In this document: one piece after another, positions 46,591 to 55,669 of the stretch | Layout of the letters: each line of letters starts with the position of its first letter | Numbering within the stretch: position 1 is the first letter of the stretch | DNA from: JAUIET01 sp045106985 | GTDB taxonomy: Bacteria > Pseudomonadota > Gammaproteobacteria > Pseudomonadales > JAUIET01 | Length of the DNA: 64,000 nucleotides | Reading direction: 5' to 3' | NCBI GenBank assembly: GCA_045106985.1 | Contig: JBGCFQ010000022.1 | Span: 1-64,000, forward strand | Made by a program: the position numbers and the translations under genes | The notes under the pieces: generated by a model | The model's input: only the letters and a program-made list of their open reading frames with translations | Database searches by the model: none | Told to the model about the DNA's origin: nothing

Positions 46591-47682
46591 TTAGTCGCGC
46601 ACCGAACTAATTATTCGCTCGGGCTCATCCCAGGCCTCTTCGCTGCGTGGCAGGTAAAACCGGTCATACCACTGACGCAGCTTTGTGATCGGGCCATCAC
46701 CATCGCACAGGATGGGGTTTGGACGATAGAGTTTGGTTTCCCACACTTCCACATCTTGACCAAATGCGGTTATAGCGGTGGTGGGGTACATGTCATAAAA
46801 CTCTTTTGGCAATGGTGTGTCGTCTAAGCTTGATACAATAACACCTGAAGTTAGCTCTACCTCTGTACTGTTAATAGGCACGTGGTAGTTAATCCACCAA
46901 CTTTTGTAGTTTAGGTTTTGCACAGGGTTTTGGTGCGTTGTGTAGTAGTACATTATGCTGGGACCGTGATAGGTCGCAATGCCCCACTGGTCAGCTTGAT
47001 CCGCATCCATTTCCTGACGCATTGCTTTGAGGTCAATCTTGCTGTCTCTTGGTTGAATCATATCGGCATTGAAGTCTTGTTTAACGCGCGACTCCTGCGA
47101 CACAGAGTAAGGGGTAAAGCGGTTGTCGAACTGCAGAACATAGCCACCGTGAACCGACGGAAAATGGCCAACATCTACAATATTCTCGATAATTTCACGG
47201 CCTTGTGATTTGATGACTTTGCGATTAAATCGCCAATCGCCGAATTCACCCACGTTCCAATCAGGGATTTGGGGCAGCTGCCAATTCGGTTCGCCATCTT
47301 CCGGATCATTCCAGAGCGCTATCCAGCCATTGCTTTCGCTAAGGTGCCAACTCTTTAAGGCGTTTTTGGCCTTGGCGGGAATGTTCTTCGCATAAGGAAT
47401 TTTGCTACAAGAACCTGTTTTGTCAAACTCCCATCCGTGAAATGGACAGCGAATACAGTTGCCTTCAACTCGGCTGCCGGTACCCGCAAGATGCGCACCC
47501 AAGTGGGGGCAATACGCGTCAAGAATAACGGCTTCACCGTTTTCGCCTCGAAACAACACCAATTCTTGCTCAAAGTAATGCAATCGCTTTACGTCACCAA
47601 TCGCAAGCTCCTGCGAAAAACAGACGATGTGCCAACCACGTGCGTAGTGGCCTGGTTGTTCGAAGGCGTAGCGAGTGGCCAT
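46591..47682 (-). CDS. Rieske oxygenase, KshA-like
   Basis: 363 residues. Rieske ligands C58-P-H60 and C79-P-F-H82. Iron-site residues N167, D170, H173 and H178 in NIVDVGHFPSVHG match the N-x-x-D-x-x-H-F-x-x-x-H arrangement of 3-ketosteroid 9-alpha-hydroxylase (KshA) and sterol desaturase-type oxygenases. With the KstD-like gene upstream in the same direction this looks like a steroid-type ring-opening pair, an inference from paralogy and order; no reductase (KshB) is encoded nearby. A 14-bp palindrome sits 31 bp upstream of its start. Confidence 0.9.
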   Translation of the reverse strand: MATRYAFEQPGHYARGWHIVCFSQELAIGDVKRLHYFEQELVLFRGENGEAVILDAYCPHLGAHLAGTGSRVEGNCIRCPFHGWEFDKTGSCSKIPYAKNIPAKAKNALKSWHLSESNGWIALWNDPEDGEPNWQLPQIPDWNVGEFGDWRFNRKVIKSQGREIIENIVDVGHFPSVHGGYVLQFDNRFTPYSVSQESRVKQDFNADMIQPRDSKIDLKAMRQEMDADQADQWGIATYHGPSIMYYYTTHQNPVQNLNYKSWWINYHVPINSTEVELTSGVIVSSLDDTPLPKEFYDMYPTTAITAFGQDVEVWETKLYRPNPILCDGDGPITKLRQWYDRFYLPRSEEAWDEPERIISSVRD

Positions 47683-47713
47683 CTTTACAAACTCCTTGTG
47701 CTATTTACTTATT

Positions 47714-47727
47714 GATCGGTACCGATC
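47714..47727. promoter_or_regulatory. Perfect 14-bp palindrome upstream of the Rieske gene
   Basis: GATCGGTACCGATC is its own reverse complement and sits 32 bp before the Rieske ATG and 28 bp after the KstD-like stop. TetR-type regulators bind palindromes of this size; a TetR remnant lies 2.3 kb away. Confidence 0.6.
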
Positions 47728-47754
47728 TTTTTTATTTGCTTCTAAAAGTGCTGC

Positions 47755-49449
47755 TTATGTTGCAGCTTGCTGGGCTGCATGGCGTGCCGCCACGTAGCCA
47801 AAGGTCATCGACGGGCCGATGGTAGAGCCCGCACCTGGGTAGCTGTCGCCCATTACTGAGCCTGCGCAATTGCCGGTGGCGTACAAACCCTCGATTACCT
47901 GATCTTGTTCGTTCAATACTCTGGCGAACTCGTCGCACTTTAGGCCGCCTTTAGTACCCAGGTCGCCGGGGTAAACCGCAATGGCGTAGTAGGGGGCTGC
48001 GTCGATTGGCGCGAGGTTAGGGTTAGGCACAATACTTGGGTCGCTGTAATAACGATCGTGGGGACTATCGCCACGTCCAAAATCCAAATCTTTACCGGAG
48101 CGGGCAAAATCGTTTTGCCTTGCAACGCTGGCCTCGAGTGCGCTTGGCTCAATGCTAAGTTTTTGAGCTAGCTCCGCTATGCTTGGCGCCTTGGTTAAAA
48201 AGTCACTGTCACGCATAGCCGCAGGCAGTCTTTCATCTGGCTGTACTTTGCCTGGTGGAATAGGCCCGGCGGGGTATTGTTTGCGAAAACGCGCGTCGAA
48301 AACCATATAGGCGGGCACGCAGTGGTTGCCCGCATTGTGGTTCTTCCAAAATGCTTTAACTACATCTTCGTAGGGGGCGGCTTCATTGCAGAATCGATTG
48401 CCTGTGGCGTCCACAAACATTGAACCCGGCATGGATTTGCCTGAAATTAATGCCATCATATGACCATTATGGTCTTTTGTTGCGGGCGTCCACCACGCGC
48501 TGCCCATAAAGGCGAGGGCCGCACCAATTTCGCGCCCCATGCGAATAGAATCACCAACGTTGCCAGGTGCGTCGCTGCTAAACGACTCACCAGTAGGCAG
48601 TTGGCCGTATTCCTGACGCAGTGTAATATTCTGGCCCATGCCTCCCGCTGCCATCAACACACCTTTGCGTGCCTGCAGTTTTAAGGTCTTACCGTCACGC
48701 GCAACCTCTAGCCCCACAACACGGCCATCATCTACAATAAATTTCCTTGCCTCAGTGTTATACCAAAACGGAATATCTCGGTCCATCATCGCCAGTCGAC
48801 AGCATGCGACCAAGGCTCTACCGAGTGTGTAGCGGTTGTCTGGCAAGCCCTTTAATCGGCTAGGAATGTCTAGGTAATAGCGCAGCATGTTGCGCACCAT
48901 GTAGTACTTACCCTTGAGTGTCATGTCCATGACTTCACGACTTTCAATAACGGTGATACCAAAACGTAAGAAGCCGGTAAGGTAATTGGGGTAGCGCTGT
49001 TTAGCTGCTTCCTTGCCGAGCTTACGACGACTAATTGGCTTTGGATCCATTGAGCGACCACCGGTTTTTCCACCGGGCAGCTCGGGATAATAATCAGCGT
49101 AACGGTCGGCCGCAAAATATTTTACGTTCGTGTGCTGCTCCATAAAGCGCAGCATTGCAGGGGCTTGCTCAATATAGGCTTTAAGTTTGCTTACTGGAAC
49201 GTCCGGGCCTACAACGGCTTGCATATAGGCGAGGCCATCTTCATCAGAGTCGGGCAGCCCAGCCTTCACCATGCCATCATTATTGGGAACCCACACTACG
49301 CCGCCTGACAGTGCCGTGGTGCCTCCAAACTGATCCGTTTTTTCGATAAGAAGGCAGTCGTCGCCCAACTCTTTAGACACAACGGAAGCGGTCATGCCGC
49401 CCGCGCCGCTGCCAACGACGATAAAGTCAAAACTTGAATCCCACTTCAC
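47755..49449 (-). CDS. FAD-binding dehydrogenase, 3-ketosteroid delta1-dehydrogenase-like
   Basis: 564 residues from GTG 49449. N-terminal FAD fold FDFIVVGSGAGGMTASVVSK, then GGTTALSGGVVWVPNN; C-terminal ATGNCAGSVMGDSYPGAGST and GPSMTFGYVAARHAA, the signature of KstD / FRD-type flavoproteins. Introduces a double bond in a ketosteroid ring or a related substrate in the cytosol. Upstream of and same strand as the KshA-like oxygenase. Some fumarate-reductase-like members act on other substrates. Confidence 0.9.
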   Translation of the reverse strand: MKWDSSFDFIVVGSGAGGMTASVVSKELGDDCLLIEKTDQFGGTTALSGGVVWVPNNDGMVKAGLPDSDEDGLAYMQAVVGPDVPVSKLKAYIEQAPAMLRFMEQHTNVKYFAADRYADYYPELPGGKTGGRSMDPKPISRRKLGKEAAKQRYPNYLTGFLRFGITVIESREVMDMTLKGKYYMVRNMLRYYLDIPSRLKGLPDNRYTLGRALVACCRLAMMDRDIPFWYNTEARKFIVDDGRVVGLEVARDGKTLKLQARKGVLMAAGGMGQNITLRQEYGQLPTGESFSSDAPGNVGDSIRMGREIGAALAFMGSAWWTPATKDHNGHMMALISGKSMPGSMFVDATGNRFCNEAAPYEDVVKAFWKNHNAGNHCVPAYMVFDARFRKQYPAGPIPPGKVQPDERLPAAMRDSDFLTKAPSIAELAQKLSIEPSALEASVARQNDFARSGKDLDFGRGDSPHDRYYSDPSIVPNPNLAPIDAAPYYAIAVYPGDLGTKGGLKCDEFARVLNEQDQVIEGLYATGNCAGSVMGDSYPGAGSTIGPSMTFGYVAARHAAQQAAT

Positions 49450-49636
49450 GTTGTTTACGCTGCCACCTGCTGCTATGAATGTCTTTTATAGATGATACCG
49501 ACAATGATGGTTGCGAAAGGTTACCAGCTGGTTATCAAGACGGGATGATTACGTGACGGTACGTGTTTGTTCAGAGCAACATCTGTTTTTGTTGGTGTGT
49601 TAAACGTCCTGAACACCTTTGGCGACTAGAGCTGAA

Positions 49637-50038
49637 TCACTTAAGGCTTATATCTTTAATGAGAGCCCATGCCCCCCACACAATAAGCGCAGTAGCGATC
49701 GCCAAGAGAACCCAGCCAAAATGGCGTCCACGAGTGCCCCAGAAATTTCCGGCAGCACCAAATGCATAAAACACGCCAACAAATACAGCCGTGGTTATTA
49801 CGGATGAGCGATCAGGAAAAAGAGGTGTAGCAATCAGCGCGACACCGCCGAGAAACCAACAGAAAGTACTGAATTGCATCAGTGCCGGCAAAAGGCGCTG
49901 CACGACTTGCGGATAGTCTGCCCCTGCCAGTATGGGCTGTACAATGTTCTTGTGTGTTAGCACGCCATGCGCGATGGCTACGCATGCTCCGATGCAACCC
50001 GCCGCAATAAAAGCCCAGCTATAATCGTGCATATTCAT
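49637..50038 (-). CDS. Hypothetical membrane protein, four helices
   Basis: 133 residues. Hydrophobic segments AFIAAGCIGACVAIAHGVL, ALMQFSTFCWFLGGVALIA, ITTAVFVGVFYAFGAAGNF and WVLLAIATALIVWGAWALI. No recognised family. Good ribosome-binding site TAATGGAGA. Confidence 0.75.
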   Translation of the reverse strand: MNMHDYSWAFIAAGCIGACVAIAHGVLTHKNIVQPILAGADYPQVVQRLLPALMQFSTFCWFLGGVALIATPLFPDRSSVITTAVFVGVFYAFGAAGNFWGTRGRHFGWVLLAIATALIVWGAWALIKDISLK

Positions 50039-50075
50039 TCTCCATTAACACTAAACTACCCAACACACTTGTATA

Positions 50076-50276
50076 GTGGATACGGTCGACGCTCAAAGAG
50101 TGATATACATTGAAAGTAATCTGCAGGCAATGGGTGTCGCCAAACAGGAAATCAAAGTGCGAGCGCAAATGCTCTACTGGTCAAGTGTTGGCCGTATGAT
50201 GCTTTCTGAACCAGGTGGCAAAGCAACCTTATCGGATTCTGAGCTTAGCCGTTTCGTTGACTTGTTGGTATTGTAA
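50076..50276 (+). pseudogene. C-terminal remnant of a TetR-family regulator
   Basis: 66 residues from GTG 50076. VIYIESNLQAMGVAKQEIKV followed by RAQMLYWSSVGRMML and LSDSELSRFVDLLV matches the last helices of TetR ligand-binding domains; the DNA-binding N-terminus is absent. The frame is closed upstream by TAA at 50052. It could once have controlled the neighbouring catabolic genes. Confidence 0.5.
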
Positions 50277-50306
50277 AGCCGGCAAGAATTAAGAGGTGCC
50301 CAATAA

Positions 50307-50426
50307 ATGGATGTCAGTTTACCTGGGGTGTATTCCACATCATTCATGCTTTGGAGTTCAGCGATTTGCTTGGGGTTCGGAGTCGTTCATCTGGTGGGCC
50401 TGTCAAAACTGTGGCCAACGCTTTAA
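50307..50426 (+). CDS. Small membrane protein, 39 residues
   Basis: ATG 50307 has an excellent ribosome-binding site (AAGAGGTG). One membrane helix (SAICLGFGVVHLVGL) follows MDVSLPGVYSTSFMLWS. The last bases overlap the end of the convergent 3-hydroxyacyl-CoA dehydrogenase gene by 4. Unknown. Confidence 0.45.
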   Translation: MDVSLPGVYSTSFMLWSSAICLGFGVVHLVGLSKLWPTL

Positions 50427-51382
50427 GTTAGCTTGGCCTGCATCGCAAGCCCTTTCGCATTTGATACATCAGGCACGTCGAGAAAGTCAGGCGCTTCAAA
50501 GCTAGGATTTGGGTACGTGTAATACCCCTGGCCCGTTTGCAGACCTAACATTCCCTTATCCAGAAAATGTTCTTTCAAATATTTCGCGTTGGCAAGCATT
50601 TGCTCGTCTTTGTTTACTTCTCCCCACAAACTGAATATGTCATACACCGTTTTAAAACCAACCATATCCATTATTCCGCAGGGCCCGTTGGTGCAACCAC
50701 GGTTCATGATCATGTAGGTTCTATCGACGCTCTCAGGTGATGAAACGCCATTGGTAACCAAGCTTTGTGCGGCCTGAAGTAGGGGCACTAACAATGAATT
50801 ACAGACGTAGCCATTCTGCTCTTTCTCTATGGGAATTGGCACCATGCCAATTTCGATAGAAAAGCTTGCGACATCTATTAGTACCTGATCCGATGTACCC
50901 TGATGGGCCATTAATTCGGCGAAATTGATGGACCAGATCTGGTTGGCAAAATGCAGGGCGCAATACTTGTCTGGCCGACCGGTCGCTTCCGCAAATTGGC
51001 TAGGCAATAAAGTAGAAGAATTAGTGGCGACAATGGTGCGTTCAGGCAGATGTGGCGCCATATCCAAATACAACTTGGTTTTCACTTCAGGAATCTCAGG
51101 CGCGGCCTCAATCACAATATCGGCGTCGGCTACGGACTCTTGAAGCTTGGTGGTGTAGGTAAGCCTGCCCCGAGTGCTATGGATATCTGCATCTGTTGCG
51201 CCTACCTCTTTCAAGTAAACTTGTGAGTAGTTTTCGTGCGCAGCTCGACAATTTTCTAGGCCTTCCTCATACAAGTCATAGACTATGACCTTCTTGCCAT
51301 GAAACGCGCTATGCCATGCTATTTGCGCCCCTAAAACGCCGCCACCTAAAACGGTTAGTGTGTCGAGGTTGCTATCTGACAT
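50423..51382 (-). CDS. 3-hydroxyacyl-CoA dehydrogenase, short form
   Basis: 319 residues. NAD-binding fold LTVLGGGVLGAQIAWHSAF, then VIEAAPEIPEVK and ATNSSTLLPSQFAEATGRP; the catalytic His lies in YCALHFANQIW. C-terminal 3HCDH domain with GYVCNSLLVPLLQAAQSL and GPCGIMDMVGFKTVYDIF. Oxidises L-3-hydroxyacyl-CoA with NAD in beta-oxidation of fatty or side-chain acids; ribosome-binding site GGGA. Confidence 0.92.
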   Translation of the reverse strand: MSDSNLDTLTVLGGGVLGAQIAWHSAFHGKKVIVYDLYEEGLENCRAAHENYSQVYLKEVGATDADIHSTRGRLTYTTKLQESVADADIVIEAAPEIPEVKTKLYLDMAPHLPERTIVATNSSTLLPSQFAEATGRPDKYCALHFANQIWSINFAELMAHQGTSDQVLIDVASFSIEIGMVPIPIEKEQNGYVCNSLLVPLLQAAQSLVTNGVSSPESVDRTYMIMNRGCTNGPCGIMDMVGFKTVYDIFSLWGEVNKDEQMLANAKYLKEHFLDKGMLGLQTGQGYYTYPNPSFEAPDFLDVPDVSNAKGLAMQAKLT

Positions 51383-51498
51383 TGCGCTTCCCTAAATCTT
51401 TGGTGAAAATTCATGCCACAATGACGGCGAGTAGTTCTTAAGTCAATAATCGATTTTTTTAGGGGGTTCCAAGGTGACAGATTTCTGTTGGGGAATAA

Positions 51499-51999
51499 TC
51501 AGTCGCCGGAGGGCCATACAGAATTCGGTCGCTTTTTTTCTTGATCGCGAAACTTGATTTGTAGGCCCATCAGAAAATTTCGTAACACCTGACTTTTGCA
51601 GGCACGGTAGTTTCTATGCCCTGGTTTGCGGAAAAATGACCCAAGCTCAGCAGCACTGAGAACGAAATCGGATAGTAGCAAAATCGCGATTATATCGTCT
51701 GACTCTAGGTTGAAAGCGATTTTCAACTTTCTCAAAATGATATTGTTGGTCAGAGATTCTTCCGGTTCAGGCTGAGGGCCATCTTTCTTACCTCGTTTTG
51801 TGTTGATAAGCCCGTTTAGAAACACAGCCAGCGTTCTATCGTCACATTCCAGATAGGACTCTTCGTCCTCTTTTCGTAGCCAAGCGGCTATGCGCCCGCG
51901 CTTTACCGACATATCTGCCATGGCAAAGGTTTCGATCATTTTTGCGTTGTCGAAATCGAGAACGTAGCGGAGGCGGCGTAAAATATCGTTGTTTGTCAT
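51499..51999 (-). CDS. DUF1456 (YehS-like) protein
   Basis: 166 residues made of two copies of a ~70-residue module: NDILRRLRYVLDFDNAKMIE and NIILRKLKIAFNLESDDIIA, each followed by W/F-L/F-R-K-x(4-6)-Y-x-x-C and VFLNGL/NFLMGL. This matches E. coli YehS. Function unknown. Single gene in the catabolic stretch. Confidence 0.92.
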   Translation of the reverse strand: MTNNDILRRLRYVLDFDNAKMIETFAMADMSVKRGRIAAWLRKEDEESYLECDDRTLAVFLNGLINTKRGKKDGPQPEPEESLTNNIILRKLKIAFNLESDDIIAILLLSDFVLSAAELGSFFRKPGHRNYRACKSQVLRNFLMGLQIKFRDQEKKRPNSVWPSGD

Positions 52000-52280
52000 T
52001 TGCTTAGTCTGATCGTGCCCGCGTTGAAGGTCAATGTGTACAACTTAATAGAGCACACTCGAGCTGCTTTATCTTTGGTTGCCGTTTGGGTATCTGTAGA
52101 CGTCACATCATCCAAGAGCGTCGCTTGCATAATCTAAGTCCATGAATATTAATGGTATTGTAAGTGATCTATTGACACCACAGTATCATCATCAGTTGGT
52201 CTTATGTCACTGCGGCAGTTGCGATACAAACGCGCCATATGTAAGGATTACATCAGTGGATTATGACTAAGGACTAAAAA

Positions 52281-52811
52281 GTGAATGCAAAGCAATTGAA
52301 TGCCTTTCAAAGCGCCTGGGTAGTTGATGACATTGAAGTCGCGGCGTTGCACTGGGCGGAACACGCCGGAGTGGGACCCTTTTTTGTAGCCGATTATCAT
52401 GAGGGTGTTCTCGAAGAAAGCACCTACCGAGGAGCACCGGCGCCGATCACAATGAAAACCGCATTGGCGCAAGCGGGTGACATGCAGATAGAGCTTATTC
52501 AACCAACGGGAATCCATAGAAACATATACAGGGATACTGTGCCGGTTGGTAAGCCGGCGTTTCATCATATAGCGGTATGGACTGATAACTTTGAAGTGGA
52601 CCTTGCAAAGTACGTTGATAAAGGATTTGAAATAGCGGCGAGTGGCAGGGCAGGCGGTGCAGTAAGGTTCGCTTACATTGATACCTGTGCTTCCTTAGGG
52701 CATATGGTCGAACTCGTAGAAGATACGCAGGATGTTCGGTCGGTGTTTCAAATGATCACAGACGCTTCATTGAATTGGGATGGATCTAATCCGGTAAGAG
52801 ACTATGGCTGA
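52281..52811 (+). CDS. VOC-superfamily protein
   Basis: 176 residues from GTG 52281 (AAGGA upstream). Modules SAWVVDDIEVAALHWAEHAG and HHIAVWTDNFEVDLAKYVDK with the acid GHMVELVED. Related VOC proteins occur near steroid and aromatic catabolic genes as isomerases or epimerases; methylmalonyl-CoA epimerase-type is another possibility. Convergent with the P450 gene. Confidence 0.8.
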   Translation: MNAKQLNAFQSAWVVDDIEVAALHWAEHAGVGPFFVADYHEGVLEESTYRGAPAPITMKTALAQAGDMQIELIQPTGIHRNIYRDTVPVGKPAFHHIAVWTDNFEVDLAKYVDKGFEIAASGRAGGAVRFAYIDTCASLGHMVELVEDTQDVRSVFQMITDASLNWDGSNPVRDYG

Positions 52812-52904
52812 GGCGCAGTGCCAGATTGAATTTGGTTTTCCAGACTGGCGCCAAGGCTCAGTGTACAAAAGCAAATTGCGCCGGTTGACCCAAGCGCTTT
52901 AGCG

Positions 52905-54146
52905 CTACTTTTTTGGGTGCAAAACCACGGGTAGATCGGTAATGCCCCGTACAAAATTCGACTTAAGCCGCGTGGCCTCTCCAACAACCTCCACTCTGTC
53001 GAATCGTTTGAGTATTTCTTCCCACACCAGGCGAAGTTGCATCTCAGCTAAACGGTTGCCCATGCAACGGTGCACGCCGAACCCGAAAGACACGTGGTTG
53101 CGCGCGCGGCTGCGATCGATAAGAAATTCGTCAGCTCGCTCAATTTTCGACTCGTCGCGATTGCCAGAAACATACCACAAGGCAACCTTGTCGCCTTTTT
53201 TAATGTGTTTGCCACCAAACTCAACATCTTGCGTGGCGGTTCTGCGCATGTGCATGAGCGGTGTTTGGAAGCGAATAATTTCGGATACCATATTAGGTAC
53301 AAGACTAGGGTCGGCCCTCAATTTATCGTATTGCTCTGCATGTTGATTGAGCATTAACACACCGCCTGAAATGGAATTCCTCGTTGTGTCGTTGCCACCT
53401 ACAATCAGCAGAATCAGATTGCCAAGAAACTCCATAGGGTCCATGTCTTCAAACGCTTTTGAGTGGGCCATTAGCGTGATGAAATCGTATTTTCCCTCCG
53501 GATCGCGCCGCGCACGTTCATTCCAGATTTCGGTGAAAACCTCTAGGCATTCCGTTAGTGCCGCCTGACGTTGTTCTTTGGTAACGCTGTCGTCACCGGC
53601 AATTTCTGGCGATGCAGTAGCCATGTCAGACCAAAACGTGAGCTTGTGTCGGTCTTCGTAAGGAAAATCGAACAAGGTAGCCAGCATTTGCGTGGTTAGC
53701 TCGATGGAAACACGGTCTACCCAGTTGAACTGCTCGCCAATGGGCAGCTCGTCCATTATATGGCCTATACGTTCGCGTATAAGTGGTTCCATCAACTTCA
53801 AACTCTGTGGGGAAACAGCCGGGGTTACGCCTTTGCGTTGACCGCCATGCCTAGGGTCGTCCATTGCAATAAATTGCTCAATTAGGAATTCGGGGTCTTG
53901 GTCGCCAAGTACTATCGCCGGAAAAGACGAAAAGCGCTCGGTATCCTTTTCGATTTCCACTATGTCGTCGAAGCGGGTGATTGACCAGAACGGACCAAAG
54001 TCACTGTTCGCGCAGTAGTGCACTGGATCTTCTTCACGCAAACGTTTGAACATCGGCCACTGGGCGTCTCGCTGATAAAGGCTGGCATCAGAAGGATTGA
54101 TTTGGTCCAAGGGCTGGTTGATTGAATAGCTGTTGGTCATAGCCAC
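52905..54146 (-). CDS. Cytochrome P450, CYP153-like
   Basis: 413 residues from GTG 54146 (AAAGGAA before it; ATG 54140 is an alternative). I-helix LIVGGNDTTRNSISGG, ExxR in EIIRFQTPL, heme loop FGFGVHRCMGNRLAE with ligand C361. Long blocks (HYCANSDFGPFWSITRFDDI, ARNHVSFGFGVHRCMGN) match CYP153 alkane/fatty-acid omega-hydroxylases as I recall them. Hydroxylates a terminal or near-terminal carbon. Needs ferredoxin and reductase, not encoded here. Divergent to the OYE gene across 212 bp with a dyad. Confidence 0.92.
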   Translation of the reverse strand: MAMTNSYSINQPLDQINPSDASLYQRDAQWPMFKRLREEDPVHYCANSDFGPFWSITRFDDIVEIEKDTERFSSFPAIVLGDQDPEFLIEQFIAMDDPRHGGQRKGVTPAVSPQSLKLMEPLIRERIGHIMDELPIGEQFNWVDRVSIELTTQMLATLFDFPYEDRHKLTFWSDMATASPEIAGDDSVTKEQRQAALTECLEVFTEIWNERARRDPEGKYDFITLMAHSKAFEDMDPMEFLGNLILLIVGGNDTTRNSISGGVLMLNQHAEQYDKLRADPSLVPNMVSEIIRFQTPLMHMRRTATQDVEFGGKHIKKGDKVALWYVSGNRDESKIERADEFLIDRSRARNHVSFGFGVHRCMGNRLAEMQLRLVWEEILKRFDRVEVVGEATRLKSNFVRGITDLPVVLHPKK

Positions 54147-54220
54147 GATTCGTTCCTTTTATGCTTTGTTTTATCGTAATAATTATCGCTTACTAATACT
54201 ACGTTTATGGTTCGTTGAAA

Positions 54221-54236
54221 ATTACTGGGGAGTAAT
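54221..54236. promoter_or_regulatory. Dyad in the P450/OYE divergent region
   Basis: ATTACT-GGGG-AGTAAT is a perfect 6-bp inverted repeat, flanked by TTGA and TCAA. Lying between divergent starts it could bind a repressor controlling both P450 and OYE operons. Confidence 0.5.
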
Positions 54237-54358
54237 TCAATTGCCGAGCTATACACGAGTATGACGCTATAATAGGTGGCGCCAATTAGAAGATTGGCCG
54301 ACGTAACAAGGGGCTTCAACCAGGCTCCAAAGCGTGCCTGTATCGAGAGAAGTTCGTC

Positions 54359-55585
54359 ATGAATCAAAGCCTTCAAAAAGCTTTTCAGCCCGCCATGCTG
54401 GGCAAACTTGAGTTGCGTAATCGCTTGATGAAGGCTGGCACCTTTGAGGGCAAGACGCCAAATGGCGTGCCTGGCGATCAGCTGTTGAAATTCCATATGG
54501 GTATTGCAGAAGGCGGCATTGGCATGACCACGCTGGCCTATTGCGCGACAGAAAGCGACGGCCGACTTAACGACCAGATGATGTTTATGCATGAAGGCAT
54601 TCGTTCTGAGCTAAGCGCCACGATCCAAAAGCTACAAGCTACAGGTGCCAGGGTTTCTGGCCAGATGGCGCATTGCGGAAACTTTTCCAAGAACACAAAC
54701 CTCACACGCCTCAAACGTCCTATGGGGCCGTCGAAGCAAATCAATATGCTAGGCCTGCCCTCCGGAATGCCCTTTGCCGGTGCAATGACACACACGCAAA
54801 TTGACGAAATGGTGCAGACCTTTTACGACGCGGGTGTGTTTATGAAATCAGTGGGCTTTGATGCCATTGAATTACATATGGGGCACGGTTACGGCCTCAG
54901 CCAGTTTATTAGTCCGCGCACTAATAAGCGCAGCGACGAATACGGCGGCAGCTTGATCAATCGCATGCGCTTGCCGCTTCGGGCATTGGAAGCGGTGCGT
55001 AAGGCTGTCGGTGACGACTTTCCCATTATTGCAAAAATCAGTTTGATGGACGGAGTACGTAATGGTTTGCAGCAAGAAGAATCGGTAGAGTCTGCCGGCA
55101 TGTTAGATGAGGCCGGTATTGATGGCGTTATCACCAGCGGCGGCACCAGCTCTATGAACGTTATGAAAATGTTCCGTGGTCCGAGCATCGTAAACGGTAT
55201 GATCGAGCAAGAAGACAATATTATTATGAAAACCGGCTTGAAAATTATGGGGCCGAAAATGTTTCGCAACTACCCCTATGAAGAGCTGTATTTTATGGAC
55301 GGCGCGCAGCAAGTACGTGACCGTATGAAAAATGCCAAGCTGATTTACATCGGTGGTTGCTCAACCATGGAAAGTTTTGAGAAAGTGATGGCGGGCGGCG
55401 TTGATTTCGTTCAGCTAGGCCGGCCACTACTTGCCGACCCAAGTTATGCCAATAATGCCAAGTCTGCGCTAGACGCGGGTAAAAAATACAGCAGCGGTTG
55501 TACCCATTGCAATCGCTGCGTGGCTTTGATTGATGCGCCTGGCGGTATTCGTTGCCCTGAGTTGCACGGCCACGCTAGTGGTTAA
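54359..55585 (+). CDS. Old yellow enzyme-family NADH:flavin oxidoreductase
   Basis: 408 residues. LGKLELRNRLMKAGTFEGKT, then GFDAIELHMGHGYGLSQFIS, PRTNKRSDEYGGS and the C-terminal QLGRPLLADP; FMN-binding TIM barrel. C-terminal CTHCNRCV recalls the cluster ligands of the larger 2,4-dienoyl-CoA-reductase class although those domains are absent. Reduces activated double bonds. First gene of a run with acyl-CoA ligase and SDR. Confidence 0.92.
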   Translation: MNQSLQKAFQPAMLGKLELRNRLMKAGTFEGKTPNGVPGDQLLKFHMGIAEGGIGMTTLAYCATESDGRLNDQMMFMHEGIRSELSATIQKLQATGARVSGQMAHCGNFSKNTNLTRLKRPMGPSKQINMLGLPSGMPFAGAMTHTQIDEMVQTFYDAGVFMKSVGFDAIELHMGHGYGLSQFISPRTNKRSDEYGGSLINRMRLPLRALEAVRKAVGDDFPIIAKISLMDGVRNGLQQEESVESAGMLDEAGIDGVITSGGTSSMNVMKMFRGPSIVNGMIEQEDNIIMKTGLKIMGPKMFRNYPYEELYFMDGAQQVRDRMKNAKLIYIGGCSTMESFEKVMAGGVDFVQLGRPLLADPSYANNAKSALDAGKKYSSGCTHCNRCVALIDAPGGIRCPELHGHASG

Positions 55586-55669
55586 ACGCTGCTTTTCTAC
55601 TGAAAGCGCTGTTAGGCTTTTTCGAGTAAACTGCAATTCAAAGTAAGTATCTAAACCGCAGGAAAAAAT

